Shown one piece after another: positions 26,193 to 34,860 of a stretch of 64,000 nucleotides of DNA. This stretch comes from CAZICM01 sp964537685. GTDB taxonomy: Bacteria > Myxococcota_A > Polyangia > Polyangiales > Polyangiaceae. Every line of letters begins with the position of its first letter. Position 1 is the first letter of the stretch. Both the position numbers and the translations under genes were made by a program. The notes under the pieces are model-generated. The model was not told the DNA's origin, did no database searches, and saw only the letters and a list, made by a program, of their open reading frames with translations. The stretch covers positions 47,470 through 111,469 of the forward strand of contig CAZICM010000032.1 of assembly GCA_964537685.1 (NCBI GenBank), given 5' to 3'.

Positions 26193-27164
26193 GTGCCCGT
26201 GAAATTCAGTCCCGGCATTTACTCAATCGGCACGAAAGCGAATGAACTGGATACTCACCTGGTCCGCCGTCGCGGAACAGGGTTTGCCGGTTGCTATCCT
26301 TTGATACTTAAATCCCCCTATATATTGGCCATTCCCGTCGCCATGGGCATATGGGTGATGCTCGTGGGGCATGCCCCCATGATGCGGATCGGGATTCAGC
26401 TTTTGGCGTGCTTGCTCGGTCTAATCGTCTATAAAATCGCCGTTTCATCCCGCCTTCGCCTGACTCCATCGGTCTCCACCATCTTGATACTGGTAGGGCT
26501 CGCCGTCCTTTCGTCCACGCTTCTAACCCCCGGCATCGATCAGGTGCGCCGATGGCATTCCCTTGGCGGTCTGCGCCTTCATCCATCGGCGATATTGGCA
26601 CCTCTGCTTCTTCTTCAAGCCGAAAGCCGTATCTCCACCCATCCGTGGCAGGCCCATGGTCTGCTTCTGTTTGCTCAAGTTCTTCATGTTCTCCAGCCAG
26701 ATGCCGGACAAGCCTCTGCACTGGGCGCCGGCGCTCTCGTCCTCACCTTCGTCGGGCATCGCCGCCTTGCCCCAAGAATCACGCTTATCCTTCTCTATCT
26801 CGCCTCCATCGCCGCCGCGTGGCTGCGCCCCGATTCACTTCCCCCAGCCCCCTTTGTCGAAGATATTGTCCCGAGGGCATTTAGCTACTCGGTCATTCTA
26901 GGCATCCTGACCTTCTGTTCCCTCATTCCCTTTATTCTTTCCCCCTTCCTTACGGCCCATTCCCGCCCTTTTTCCCCGCCCCTCCGCCCGGCCCCCTTCG
27001 CCCTGAGCGCCTATTTTGCCGTCTCAGCGGCGGCCACGCTCTTCGGCGAATTTCCCGTCCCCCTTGTCGGCTTCGGGGCTTCGCCAATCCTGGGAGCGTA
27101 TCTAGGTCTCGCAGCTCTCGAGCGCCGTCTTTCCGGTTGCTTTCCCAGCAAATCGGCTCTATGA
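26193..27164 (+). CDS. Membrane protein with a SEDS (FtsW/RodA)-like segment
   Basis: 323 residues with about eight hydrophobic segments. The part QVRRWHSLGGLRLHPSAI followed about 40 residues later by VLQPDAGQASALGAGALVL resembles the conserved region of FtsW/RodA (GxxRW-x-LG-x-QPSE, then QPDLGT), and the surrounding helices fit. The Glu after QPS, and the Thr of QPDLGT, are not kept, and the protein is shorter than true SEDS enzymes, so peptidoglycan polymerase activity is doubtful. The start is uncertain: GTG at 26193 is the first possibility; a later in-frame ATG at 26340 is another. Confidence 0.5.
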   Translation: MPVKFSPGIYSIGTKANELDTHLVRRRGTGFAGCYPLILKSPYILAIPVAMGIWVMLVGHAPMMRIGIQLLACLLGLIVYKIAVSSRLRLTPSVSTILILVGLAVLSSTLLTPGIDQVRRWHSLGGLRLHPSAILAPLLLLQAESRISTHPWQAHGLLLFAQVLHVLQPDAGQASALGAGALVLTFVGHRRLAPRITLILLYLASIAAAWLRPDSLPPAPFVEDIVPRAFSYSVILGILTFCSLIPFILSPFLTAHSRPFSPPLRPAPFALSAYFAVSAAATLFGEFPVPLVGFGASPILGAYLGLAALERRLSGCFPSKSAL

Positions 27165-27218
27165 GCGAATCCCGCATCGAAATTAGACAACCGGACGTCG
27201 TCCCTTTTTAACCCGTAC

Positions 27219-27995
27219 ATGCCTATCGCAAGAAAAAGAGCCATGATAACGCTCGCCATCGGCCTCCTCGCAAGCTTCATCCTGATCGCCGTTCTTATCG
27301 TGGTAACACGCCAAAATGTGCAAGAGGATACACCTATGTCTTCAGGTCCCCATGATGAATTGATTCGTCTTCTCCAAGAAAAGCCCTCCAACAGGCGCTT
27401 TTACATCGCCACAAAGAGACAGCCCGCCGGATTGTGGAAGGAGGCGAAATCCTTGGCCGCCGGTCAAATTATCCTCAACGAGGGCGATAGGGTTTCCATC
27501 GGGGAGATCCGGGCATTTGTCGTGACCTATCCCAGCGGCGAAATTTTGGTGACGAGTATTCCTCCTCCGGTAAAACTTCCTCAAGGGACCTTTTTTGCAA
27601 AACCCATATCTGAAGGTTATGGGGATAAACTCCGGGATGAAGACATTCAATCGGCTTCCAAAGAAGTGAAGGTTGAATTTGGCCAGCCGAGGTCATCCAA
27701 GAGCCGGGGAACCGTCTATGAAACCCGGGTGATCAATGGAATGAGACAGCCTATCCGGATAACCCATTTTGGTGCGTACAGCCGCAAAGGCAACGAATGG
27801 ATATTGAATACAATTGTTGAAGGGTTTTTTACGGATCAGCAATTCCAAGAGTGGTATGGAGTTGCGGACGATGGCTGGCTCGCTCCCGGCGCATCCGCCG
27901 CCGATCCAGAGAATTACGGTCCAAAAGCCTTATGGATATATTTTTTTGAGACGCGCGACGGCCAAACAGGAAAGGCTGCGGGGCAGGCTCCATAA
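27219..27995 (+). CDS. Single-pass envelope protein of unknown function
   Basis: 258 residues. One membrane helix near residues 9-28 (ITLAIGLLASFILIAVLIVV), then a soluble exported domain without cysteines. The start at 27219 gives a basic N-terminus; ATG at 27243 behind GAAAAAGAG is an alternative. No family motif was recognised. It precedes a small NTF2-like lipoprotein by 10 bases, so the two are probably co-transcribed. Confidence 0.55.
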   Translation: MPIARKRAMITLAIGLLASFILIAVLIVVTRQNVQEDTPMSSGPHDELIRLLQEKPSNRRFYIATKRQPAGLWKEAKSLAAGQIILNEGDRVSIGEIRAFVVTYPSGEILVTSIPPPVKLPQGTFFAKPISEGYGDKLRDEDIQSASKEVKVEFGQPRSSKSRGTVYETRVINGMRQPIRITHFGAYSRKGNEWILNTIVEGFFTDQQFQEWYGVADDGWLAPGASAADPENYGPKALWIYFFETRDGQTGKAAGQAP

Positions 27996-28005
27996 GCTGC
28001 TGGAA

Positions 28006-28476
28006 ATGAACATGAAACGACATTTAATCAGGTTTGCGCTGCTGTTTATTATCGCCATATATCTCGGCGGCTGTTCAAAAGAAGCCAATTCGTCCGAGGT
28101 TGAAGCTGGGGTGCGCTCGGTGCTCAATGCTCAAATGGATGGATGGAATAAAGGCGATCTAAATGCTTATATGAGTGGTTATTGGAATTCGCCGGATCTT
28201 ATCTTTTATGCCAACGGCACCCAGACCCGGGGATGGCAGCCCACCTTAGACCGCTATAAAAATCGCTATCAAGGAGAAGGAAAGCATATGGGCACCTTAA
28301 GCTTTCCAGAGTTGGATATTGTTGTGCTCAGCCAGGATGCCGCGATGGCCAGGGGTCGATGGCATTTGAAGATGCCCGATGGAAAAGAATTGGACGGAAT
28401 GACTTCCGTGGTGTTTCAACGCTTTCCCGAGGGGTTTAGGATTATTCACGATCATTCATCTGCTGGATGTCCCTAA
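28006..28476 (+). CDS. NTF2/SnoaL-like (DUF4440-type) lipoprotein
   Basis: 156 residues. The signal peptide ends YLGGC. The mature part has the NTF2-like pattern: VLNAQMDGWNKGDLNAYMSGY, then SPDLIFYANG, the helix PTLDRYKNRYQGEG and strands ending VVFQRFPEGFRIIHDHSS. The cone-shaped fold usually holds a small ligand or catalyses isomerisation; the pocket residues do not identify a substrate. Starts at 28006 and 28012 are both possible. Converges on the phosphohistidine-domain gene. Confidence 0.75.
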   Translation: MNMKRHLIRFALLFIIAIYLGGCSKEANSSEVEAGVRSVLNAQMDGWNKGDLNAYMSGYWNSPDLIFYANGTQTRGWQPTLDRYKNRYQGEGKHMGTLSFPELDIVVLSQDAAMARGRWHLKMPDGKELDGMTSVVFQRFPEGFRIIHDHSSAGCP

Positions 28477-28510
28477 ATGGCCCCAATTATTCGCACGACC
28501 TTCAGGCGCC

Positions 28511-30325
28511 TCAATCTAAAATGGTGACTTTTCCCATACTCCCATCCACTCGAATTCTCTGCCCGGTTTTAATCGTTCTCGTGCCAAATCCAGTGCCCAC
28601 CACCGCGGGCAATCCATACTCCCGGCACACAATAGCCGCATGAGACATCATTCCTCCAATATCTGTAACCGCTGCCGAGACCCTCGAGAAAATGGGTGCC
28701 CATCCTGGGGCAGTGATCGGGCATACCAGGATTTCTCCATTTTGCACCTGCTCAATATCGGTTGAACTCTCGAGGACCCGCGCCGTTCCTTCGACAATGC
28801 CCGGAGAAGCCGCGAATCCAGTGATGGTGCTCTCCGAGGCTTCCGACTGCCAAAGCCGGATGCTATCGCTGGTGATGCCCCAGAGCATAATCGTAAATGG
28901 TTCGGTAATGACTTCAGGCGGAATGCCAAGGGCAGGTGGGGGAGTCCATTCGCGTAAAGCTTGAACAATGCCTTTTCGCCGTTGAATTTCCCTGGGCCAA
29001 TACAGAGGGCCCCGGCTTTTTGCGCCCACGGCCCAGCTTGTTCCCAAATCGTAAAGGGCTACGGGAATTTCATCGCGCCGCAAATAAAAAATATCCTCGG
29101 CGTGCTTCCAGAAACCGGCATCGGCAAAGACTTGGCCCAGCCTGCGCATTTTGCGCCAAAAGACAGCGTGCAGCCAGTGCTCAATGTAAAAGTTATGGTT
29201 TTCGATATAGGGAAAGACGGTGCGCGCTAGGCCCAGTTTGCCTTCGAAGGTTTCGCGGTCGATATCGCTGGATAACAGCGATGCATATTCGCCGGCGATG
29301 CGATCGCGTTCTGCGCATAGGCTTTCCAGCGGCCGGTCAATGACTTTGCCCTGTTCAATTTGGGCGATATAGTCGCCGATAAATCCAAAAGGAACTTCGA
29401 GATGGTCGAGCCATACCTTGTCATGATGATAAAAGCCTGTGCCCGCCGAGAAATTAAACCAAGGATATTTCGCTTCCTCCAAGACCGAAAGCCATTGGCG
29501 CCCTGTTTCGCTTTCCTGAAGGAGATCGATTGTCGCGGCTGGGCTGCCCCCGCTTTTAAAGATTTCCGAAAGCCCGGAGCCGGCCGCTAATTTGGCGAGC
29601 CGCTTTAGTTCGTCGTCGGGCCGGAAAAGCTCGACATTGATGCCGGAAACCATTTTGGCTATGGCCTGTTCGGGCATATCGGGGAAAAGCTGCTTGCAAA
29701 AGCTAAAGAAATCGAGATATGCGGCATAGCCTAGATTCAGCAGCTCAAAATGATATTGCCATCCCTTGAAGGCAAATTCAATGAGCCGGTTGTAAGCGCT
29801 CAGCATATCAAAGCCGTTTCCGACACCCCGCCCATCTGTTATCCATTCCAGGGGAACCATTTCGGGCAGCGGCTCAAAGGAAAGGGCATCCATATCGGCG
29901 ATAAGCTCGGTCGTCTTTTGCTTCCATTGATCGTAAAGCGTATCCCAATGCTGATAATAATATCCGGCGCGCTCCACAAAATGAGGCACGCGCTCCGCGA
30001 CTTCGTTGGGATCGCTGACCGGAACAGGCGTAAGATAAAAATAGCCGTTGAGAATGCGGTAATCGATGCCCATCGCGGGCGGTATCATAAAAAAACGGGA
30101 GTTGTATTGAGAAAGCGCGGTAATCGCAAATTCAGCGAATGAAGCATCAAAGGGATAAAGCACTTCACGCCAATGCATACCGTCCTGAAACCAGAACGCC
30201 CGCTCTTCGTCTTCTTTCCGGTCGGCGCTAAATAAAAATGAATACGTATATAAATCTTCCCACCCTTCCGCGCCGGGTGGGGTCTCAATGTCGGATGGCT
30301 TTGGGAAGTGTGTGTGCTTCGTCAT
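28511..30325 (-). CDS. PEP-utilising phosphohistidine subunit, phenylphosphate-synthase-alpha-like
   Basis: 604 residues (about 68 kDa), soluble. The last about 95 residues are the swivelling phosphohistidine domain of PEP synthase/PPDK (SPGIVEGTARVLE, GGMMSHAAIVCREYGLP, then RVDGSMGKVTI); His562 is the phosphoryl carrier. The first about 490 residues are mainly helical and rich in aromatic residues, and would contain the acceptor site. No ATP-grasp or PEP-binding barrel is present, so it needs a partner. The 30343-31422 gene, 17 bases upstream, supplies that half. The sizes match the 70 + 40 kDa pair of phenylphosphate synthase. Confidence 0.8.
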   Translation of the reverse strand: MTKHTHFPKPSDIETPPGAEGWEDLYTYSFLFSADRKEDEERAFWFQDGMHWREVLYPFDASFAEFAITALSQYNSRFFMIPPAMGIDYRILNGYFYLTPVPVSDPNEVAERVPHFVERAGYYYQHWDTLYDQWKQKTTELIADMDALSFEPLPEMVPLEWITDGRGVGNGFDMLSAYNRLIEFAFKGWQYHFELLNLGYAAYLDFFSFCKQLFPDMPEQAIAKMVSGINVELFRPDDELKRLAKLAAGSGLSEIFKSGGSPAATIDLLQESETGRQWLSVLEEAKYPWFNFSAGTGFYHHDKVWLDHLEVPFGFIGDYIAQIEQGKVIDRPLESLCAERDRIAGEYASLLSSDIDRETFEGKLGLARTVFPYIENHNFYIEHWLHAVFWRKMRRLGQVFADAGFWKHAEDIFYLRRDEIPVALYDLGTSWAVGAKSRGPLYWPREIQRRKGIVQALREWTPPPALGIPPEVITEPFTIMLWGITSDSIRLWQSEASESTITGFAASPGIVEGTARVLESSTDIEQVQNGEILVCPITAPGWAPIFSRVSAAVTDIGGMMSHAAIVCREYGLPAVVGTGFGTRTIKTGQRIRVDGSMGKVTILD

Positions 30326-30342
30326 CGAAGTTTCTCCTTAGG

Positions 30343-31422
30343 TTATTGGTCTGGCCTGAGCTTTACCCCGCGGACCAAGGTGTGCACCATGCCTGCCATA
30401 CCCCGCGAAAGGCTTGTGGTGACAGGTTTTCTGGCTTTACGGCTCCAAACGGTTTCAGGGCGGCTCTGGAGAAGCATGACCGCTTGTCCGGGGGGTAGTT
30501 CGGCGTCGATCGCCCACTCGATGTCTTGAGGGGTCTTGAAATGCAATTCCGCGGCCTTGGCGAGTTTGGCCACGGTAATGACTTCATCGCGGCGCAGCGA
30601 AGGCTGGGTTCGGCGTTCTGGGCTAATTTCGCGTTTGAGCACTTCGCGCCGAACGGGGTCAAAGGCGTATTCAATGTGTTTGGCCGAGATGACTTGTTTG
30701 ACAATTTCAAAGACGACTTTGTCAACCAGGAAATTGTCAGGGGTGACTTCGCCTCCAACAACGGCTTCTCCAAGGCCAAAACTCGAGTCAATCGCGATTT
30801 TTGAACGGTCGCCGCTGATGGGGTTTAGGGTAAATGCTACGCCTGCCGCTTTGGCGTTGACCATCTTCTGCACGCCCACGGCCATCAGTGCTCGGTCATG
30901 GGGAAAGTCATTGTCAATGCGATAGCTGACTGCACCGGGGGAATAAAGACTCGACCAGCAGCGGCGAATTTGACGCATGACATCGGATGCCCCCAATACC
31001 CAAAGAGCGGTGTGATGTAGGCCGGCAAAGCTGGCATCGGGCAGATCTTCGGCCGTCGCGCTCGAGCGCACGGCGAGGGGTACCGTTGTTTGTCCGCATT
31101 GGGCCGAGAGTTGATCGAGAGCTTCCCGGATGGCCGTTTCGATGGGGGGAGCAATAGGAGCATGTTCTATCATCGCTCGAATGGTTCGGCACGCGATCGG
31201 TAGTTTGGGGTCGCCGCTGGAGACGATTTTATTGAGTTCGGCGTGAATTTTGTTTTGCAGGCCCCCATGCTCGAGCATAGCCTTGAAGGCGTGGGTGGTG
31301 ATGGCAAAGCCGGGTGGAACGGGGGCATTTGCGTTAATAAGCGCGCCCAAGCCGGCGCATTTGCCTCCGACATAGATGCTTATGTCTTTTCCACAGCGAT
31401 TGAAGGGCAGAACGTAGTCCAT
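30343..31422 (-). CDS. ATP-grasp (PPDK/PEP-synthase N-terminal) subunit, phenylphosphate-synthase-beta-like
   Basis: 359 residues from the ATG at 31422, 5 bases after the P450 stop. Landmarks of the PEP synthase nucleotide-binding domain: GGKCAGLGALINANAPVPPGF, AVRSSATAEDLPDASFAG, FGLGEAVVGGEV, the catalytic QDIEWAID and closing LLQSRPETVWS. It ends there, with no swivelling His domain and no PEP/pyruvate barrel. ATP would be cleaved here and a phosphoryl group passed to His562 of the downstream product. This is one half of a split dikinase-type phosphotransferase. Confidence 0.85.
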   Translation of the reverse strand: MDYVLPFNRCGKDISIYVGGKCAGLGALINANAPVPPGFAITTHAFKAMLEHGGLQNKIHAELNKIVSSGDPKLPIACRTIRAMIEHAPIAPPIETAIREALDQLSAQCGQTTVPLAVRSSATAEDLPDASFAGLHHTALWVLGASDVMRQIRRCWSSLYSPGAVSYRIDNDFPHDRALMAVGVQKMVNAKAAGVAFTLNPISGDRSKIAIDSSFGLGEAVVGGEVTPDNFLVDKVVFEIVKQVISAKHIEYAFDPVRREVLKREISPERRTQPSLRRDEVITVAKLAKAAELHFKTPQDIEWAIDAELPPGQAVMLLQSRPETVWSRKARKPVTTSLSRGMAGMVHTLVRGVKLRPDQ

Positions 31423-31427
31423 GGCGA

Positions 31428-32669
31428 TTAGACATCCCATTCGACCCACACATGGCGCGGGCCGCGCACTGAGGTATTGGAGATGTAGCCAAAATCCTGC
31501 TGAGCGCATAAACGCAGGCTGGGAAAACGGGCTGTCAGCTCCTCGAGAACGATTTTCGTTTCCAAGCGGGCGAGGGGAGCTCCTAAGCAGTATTTTGCCC
31601 CATGGCCAAGGGATAGGTGTTCCGATGCATTTTTGCGGTGGATATCGAAGACTTCTCCCCGGGGAAAATGGCCTTCGTCGCGGTTGGCAGACCCAAGAAT
31701 TAGCAATAAATGGGCGCCCGCGGGAAGCTCGACGCCGCCCAGGGTGGTTTTGGTTTTGACCAGGCGGCGCCAGCTAAAGAGGGACGGGCAGTAGCGGAGC
31801 GTTTCTTCCACGGCGTTTGGGATAAGCGCGGGATTGTCACAAAGTTCGATCCAATTGCTCCTATAGGTGAGCAGGGTTTTGAGTCCCTCGGCCAATACAT
31901 TGCTGGTTGTTTCATGGCCGGCGAAGAGCATGGTGTAACAAATCGAGGCCATTTCAAGCTTGGAGATCGATGTGTCGCCGCCGTTGTGAATTCTCACCAG
32001 ATCGCTTGGCAAATCGTCTTGCGGATGCTCGAATCGCTTGTCAACAAGCTCGAGACAGTAATGCCAATACTTGACCATGTCGCGGGCGAGGTCGATTTGT
32101 CTTTCTTTGGTGCAATTTCCCCAGGTAAGGGCGGCCCGGCTTTGGGCCCAGTGTTTGACATGGGGGACATCCGCATCGGGCACGCCGAGCAGGATAAATA
32201 CAACGAGGGCGGGTAAATCGTCGGTCAACTGAGGGACAAGATCGGCCTTTCCATGTTGAAATCCAGCGAGCATTTGGCGGACGCGGGCCCGGATGGGCGC
32301 TTCGAGGCCGGCGATTCGCGCGGGGGTGAAGGCTTTGCTGATAAAACCCCGGATTCGCGTGTGATCAGGAGGCATTCGCATCGACATTCCCGAATAATTT
32401 TGCAAGCCTCCTTCATCGAGAATCTGTTTAATTTCAGGGGCATGCTCGCGCATGGGCTTTCCTGTAATTTCCGATGAAAAGGTGGATAAGTCTTTAAGCG
32501 CAATCCGGATATCGTCATAGCGGGTGACAATCCAATAATTGAGTTCGGGGCTATAGAAGATAGGCGCCTTGTCCCTGGCTTGCTGATAAAATGGAAAAGG
32601 GTTCGCCATATCGAAAGGATCGAAAGCTTCCGCCGAGGCGAATTCACAGGAAGGATGCTCTGGGTTCAT
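31428..32669 (-). CDS. Cytochrome P450
   Basis: 413-residue soluble bacterial P450. I-helix oxygen motif AGHETT (250-255), ExxR as Glu289-Arg292 and haem-binding loop LSLGHGAKYCLGAPLARLE with thiolate Cys361. No fused reductase, so it needs ferredoxin partners from elsewhere. It overlaps the upstream HAD gene by 4 bases (ATGA) and the ATP-grasp gene starts 5 bases after it. The packing suggests a P450 hydroxylation followed by phosphorylation of the product; the substrate cannot be read from the sequence. Confidence 0.95.
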   Translation of the reverse strand: MNPEHPSCEFASAEAFDPFDMANPFPFYQQARDKAPIFYSPELNYWIVTRYDDIRIALKDLSTFSSEITGKPMREHAPEIKQILDEGGLQNYSGMSMRMPPDHTRIRGFISKAFTPARIAGLEAPIRARVRQMLAGFQHGKADLVPQLTDDLPALVVFILLGVPDADVPHVKHWAQSRAALTWGNCTKERQIDLARDMVKYWHYCLELVDKRFEHPQDDLPSDLVRIHNGGDTSISKLEMASICYTMLFAGHETTSNVLAEGLKTLLTYRSNWIELCDNPALIPNAVEETLRYCPSLFSWRRLVKTKTTLGGVELPAGAHLLLILGSANRDEGHFPRGEVFDIHRKNASEHLSLGHGAKYCLGAPLARLETKIVLEELTARFPSLRLCAQQDFGYISNTSVRGPRHVWVEWDV

Positions 32670-33481
32670 CGTTGTCCTCTATCGAGCCAAACAAGCAAAT
32701 CCATCATATTGTCCAGCGCTACATCCGGCCGTTGATTTTGAGGCAATAAAGCTAAATCACCAGGTTTTTGTTTATCGCCGAGCATTAGCGCGGTATGCAT
32801 GCGGGCGGCCTTGCCCATGGCGATATCCGCTTCGGGCTGATCGCCCACCATCAGGGCCTGATCGGCGCTTACACCGAGTCTCTGAAGCGCGGCATTTGCC
32901 GCAATTTCTGAGGGCTTTCCGACCACCAAGGGTTCAGTCTGGGTGGCCCATACAACTGCTTTTACCATGGGGCCGGTGCCAGGTACATATCCATTTTCGG
33001 TGGGGCGCCGTCTGTCGATATTGGTTGCGATCCATGGGGCTCCATTCCAGATATGGCGGCAGACCAGCTTTAGTTTGTGCTGATTGAAGGACGGGTCCAT
33101 TCCCATCACGACGGCATCGGCCTGTTGGGAATCGTCATCGCCGAGGAGGGTGAGTCCCTTTTGTTCAAGCGCGTTTTTTAGGGCTGTATCGCCGACGGGA
33201 AAGATTGTGCCTTGTGAAAAGCGGTTTGCGGCTATTTCAGCGGCGAGCGAGCCGGCTGTGATGACGCTGTTGGGGGCAATGGCAAAGCCCAAGGATATAA
33301 GGCGTTTGGCCCACGCCTCTGGTGTTTCTTGACTATCGTTGGTTAGACAGACGGTGAGCAGTCCGCGGCGCTTGAGTTCCAATAGAGCCTGTGCGGCGCC
33401 TGGCAGAGCCTGATTGCCGCGGATGAGTGTTCCGTCGATATCGAAAACGATGCCCTTTAACAACGAGACCGCCCGGTTCAA
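32666..33481 (-). CDS. HAD-IIA (NagD-like) phosphatase
   Basis: 271 residues. HAD catalytic motifs: nucleophile and acid in DIDGT (Asp14, Asp16), Thr47 in CLTND, Lys189 in VGKPS and Asp214/Asp219 in GDQPEADI. A C2-type cap lies between, as in NagD, pNPPase or phosphoglycolate phosphatases. It is the first gene of the four-gene minus-strand operon and shares 4 bases with the P450 gene. Removal of a phosphate group added by the split phosphotransferase is one possibility; housekeeping repair is another. Confidence 0.85.
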   Translation of the reverse strand: MNRAVSLLKGIVFDIDGTLIRGNQALPGAAQALLELKRRGLLTVCLTNDSQETPEAWAKRLISLGFAIAPNSVITAGSLAAEIAANRFSQGTIFPVGDTALKNALEQKGLTLLGDDDSQQADAVVMGMDPSFNQHKLKLVCRHIWNGAPWIATNIDRRRPTENGYVPGTGPMVKAVVWATQTEPLVVGKPSEIAANAALQRLGVSADQALMVGDQPEADIAMGKAARMHTALMLGDKQKPGDLALLPQNQRPDVALDNMMDLLVWLDRGQR

Positions 33482-33690
33482 GGTGTAAAACGATTCGCAA
33501 AACGCAGGAATGTAAGAGCACCCCCAGCAGTCGTTCGCCTTGGTCTGTACAGCACCGCGGCGGAAGCGATCAATAAAATTCGTGAGGGATGACTGTTTTG
33601 TTGCAGAGGGCTGGCAACGTTTTGGAGGGCAGGTTTAGCGATTTCTATGGCTTTGGGAAGTCTTGGGGGGCCGGGCGGGTTTAGGGCCGT

Positions 33691-34086
33691 ATGCACAATT
33701 TGCACATTACAGGGCTCTACGCCGGCATACTTGGGTTGATGATGCTGGTGCTCAGCATGAGGGTAAGCGGGCTTCGCTTTAAGCTGAGGGCATCGATTGG
33801 TACGGAGGCATCGCCAAAACTATTGGAGGAGGTGAGGAGGCATGGCAATTTTATAGAATGGGTGCCAATGGCGCTGATTCTCATGGGAATCGCGGAAATC
33901 AACGGCGTGTCGTCCTTTCAATTGCATCTGTTGGGGGGGCTGTTGGTATTCGGGCGTGTCCTTCATCCTTTAGGTCTATTTCACAATATTGCCCCTCATC
34001 CGCTCCGGGCATTGGGGGCAACTTTGACGTTTTTAATTGTTTTGTATTGGTGTGGGGTTGTGATTTGGCAATTTATGATAAAATAA
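33691..34086 (+). CDS. MAPEG-family membrane protein
   Basis: 131 residues, four membrane helices. The family pattern is visible: helix 1 with SMRVSGLRF, the conserved loop RRHGNFIEWVPMALILMGIAE and the RVLHPLGLF segment. MAPEG proteins include glutathione transferases and eicosanoid enzymes; bacterial YecN-like members have no fixed substrate. Divergent from the HAD/P450 operon across 209 bases in which I see no other gene. Confidence 0.85.
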   Translation: MHNLHITGLYAGILGLMMLVLSMRVSGLRFKLRASIGTEASPKLLEEVRRHGNFIEWVPMALILMGIAEINGVSSFQLHLLGGLLVFGRVLHPLGLFHNIAPHPLRALGATLTFLIVLYWCGVVIWQFMIK

Positions 34087-34127
34087 GCGTAGATGGGGTG
34101 TATGTGGAGGAGAGAAGTACAAAAGTG

Positions 34128-34159
34128 AAACGCTCCTGGCAGGGGAGCCGGGAGCGTTT
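34128..34159. terminator. Hairpin terminator between converging genes
   Basis: AAACGCTCC (34128-34136) pairs with GGAGCGTTT (34151-34159), followed by TT on the plus strand and preceded by AC on the other. The 14-base loop and T-run suit a terminator for the MAPEG gene, possibly working in both directions for the convergent gene at 34189. Confidence 0.7.
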
Positions 34160-34188
34160 TTAGGGATTGGCTGATATATTGAATAAGA

Positions 34189-34584
34189 TCAGTGGGATTT
34201 GGCCGGAACGGGGACGCTCATCGAGCGGCTTTCCTGAGCCGGCTTTTTAATCATGATCGCGCGGGAAATGGCCAAGAGGCCGAGCAGCGCAAAGATATAT
34301 CCCGGGGTATGCGCGTGCATTTGCATGCTTAGTCCGAGCGAAAGCACATAAATAAACATGAGGAAAGGCAGCGTGATAATAGCGAGAATGCCCGTCCCCG
34401 GTTTTTCATTGCTAGCTATGCCCATTGCAAAGACGGTGGTAATGACAGAGGCCATAATCGACATGCACATAATGGCCGTTCCATAGGTTTCCCCAGCCAG
34501 TGCAGCAATGCCGCCTCCGAGAAGTGCGATACCACAAGCTGCCGTTACCAAACGTCCCGATGTCATTTGAAAGAAGGATACCAT
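34189..34584 (-). CDS. Small four-helix membrane protein
   Basis: 131 residues from the ATG at 34584 (MVSFFQMTSGRLV), selected because GGAGG lies 6 bases upstream; the open frame reaches back to 34656 without a ribosome site. Four hydrophobic segments, short polar ends and a Ser/Pro/Lys tail. No family recognised. Confidence 0.6.
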   Translation of the reverse strand: MVSFFQMTSGRLVTAACGIALLGGGIAALAGETYGTAIMCMSIMASVITTVFAMGIASNEKPGTGILAIITLPFLMFIYVLSLGLSMQMHAHTPGYIFALLGLLAISRAIMIKKPAQESRSMSVPVPAKSH

Positions 34585-34860
34585 TGCTACCTCCAGGAAC
34601 TCTGCGCGACCTTTCGTAACGCGCTGCCTGCGCTGAACAGGAGGACGGCTTTGCATGGCGCGTGCCGAGGCGCGTGCAGTTTATGCACCTTGTTTTTGGC
34701 TGTGTTTGATAGCATTTTTATTGGGTGCCAGATATGCGCGTGCAAAGTTTTCGCCGCACCTGCAGTTTATGCGTCTCCAGTGCGGTTTTGATAGATCTTT
34801 ACGTAACGATCTTTATTGGGGATTGAGGTGTTTCGTAACGTTGGGGAAGTTCTGGGGGGC

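Noticed and set aside
28511..31422. A single rifampin phosphotransferase or PEP synthase gene broken by a frameshift
   Set aside because: A 17-base gap, separate start and stop codons, and sizes matching the known two-subunit phenylphosphate synthase favour two genes.
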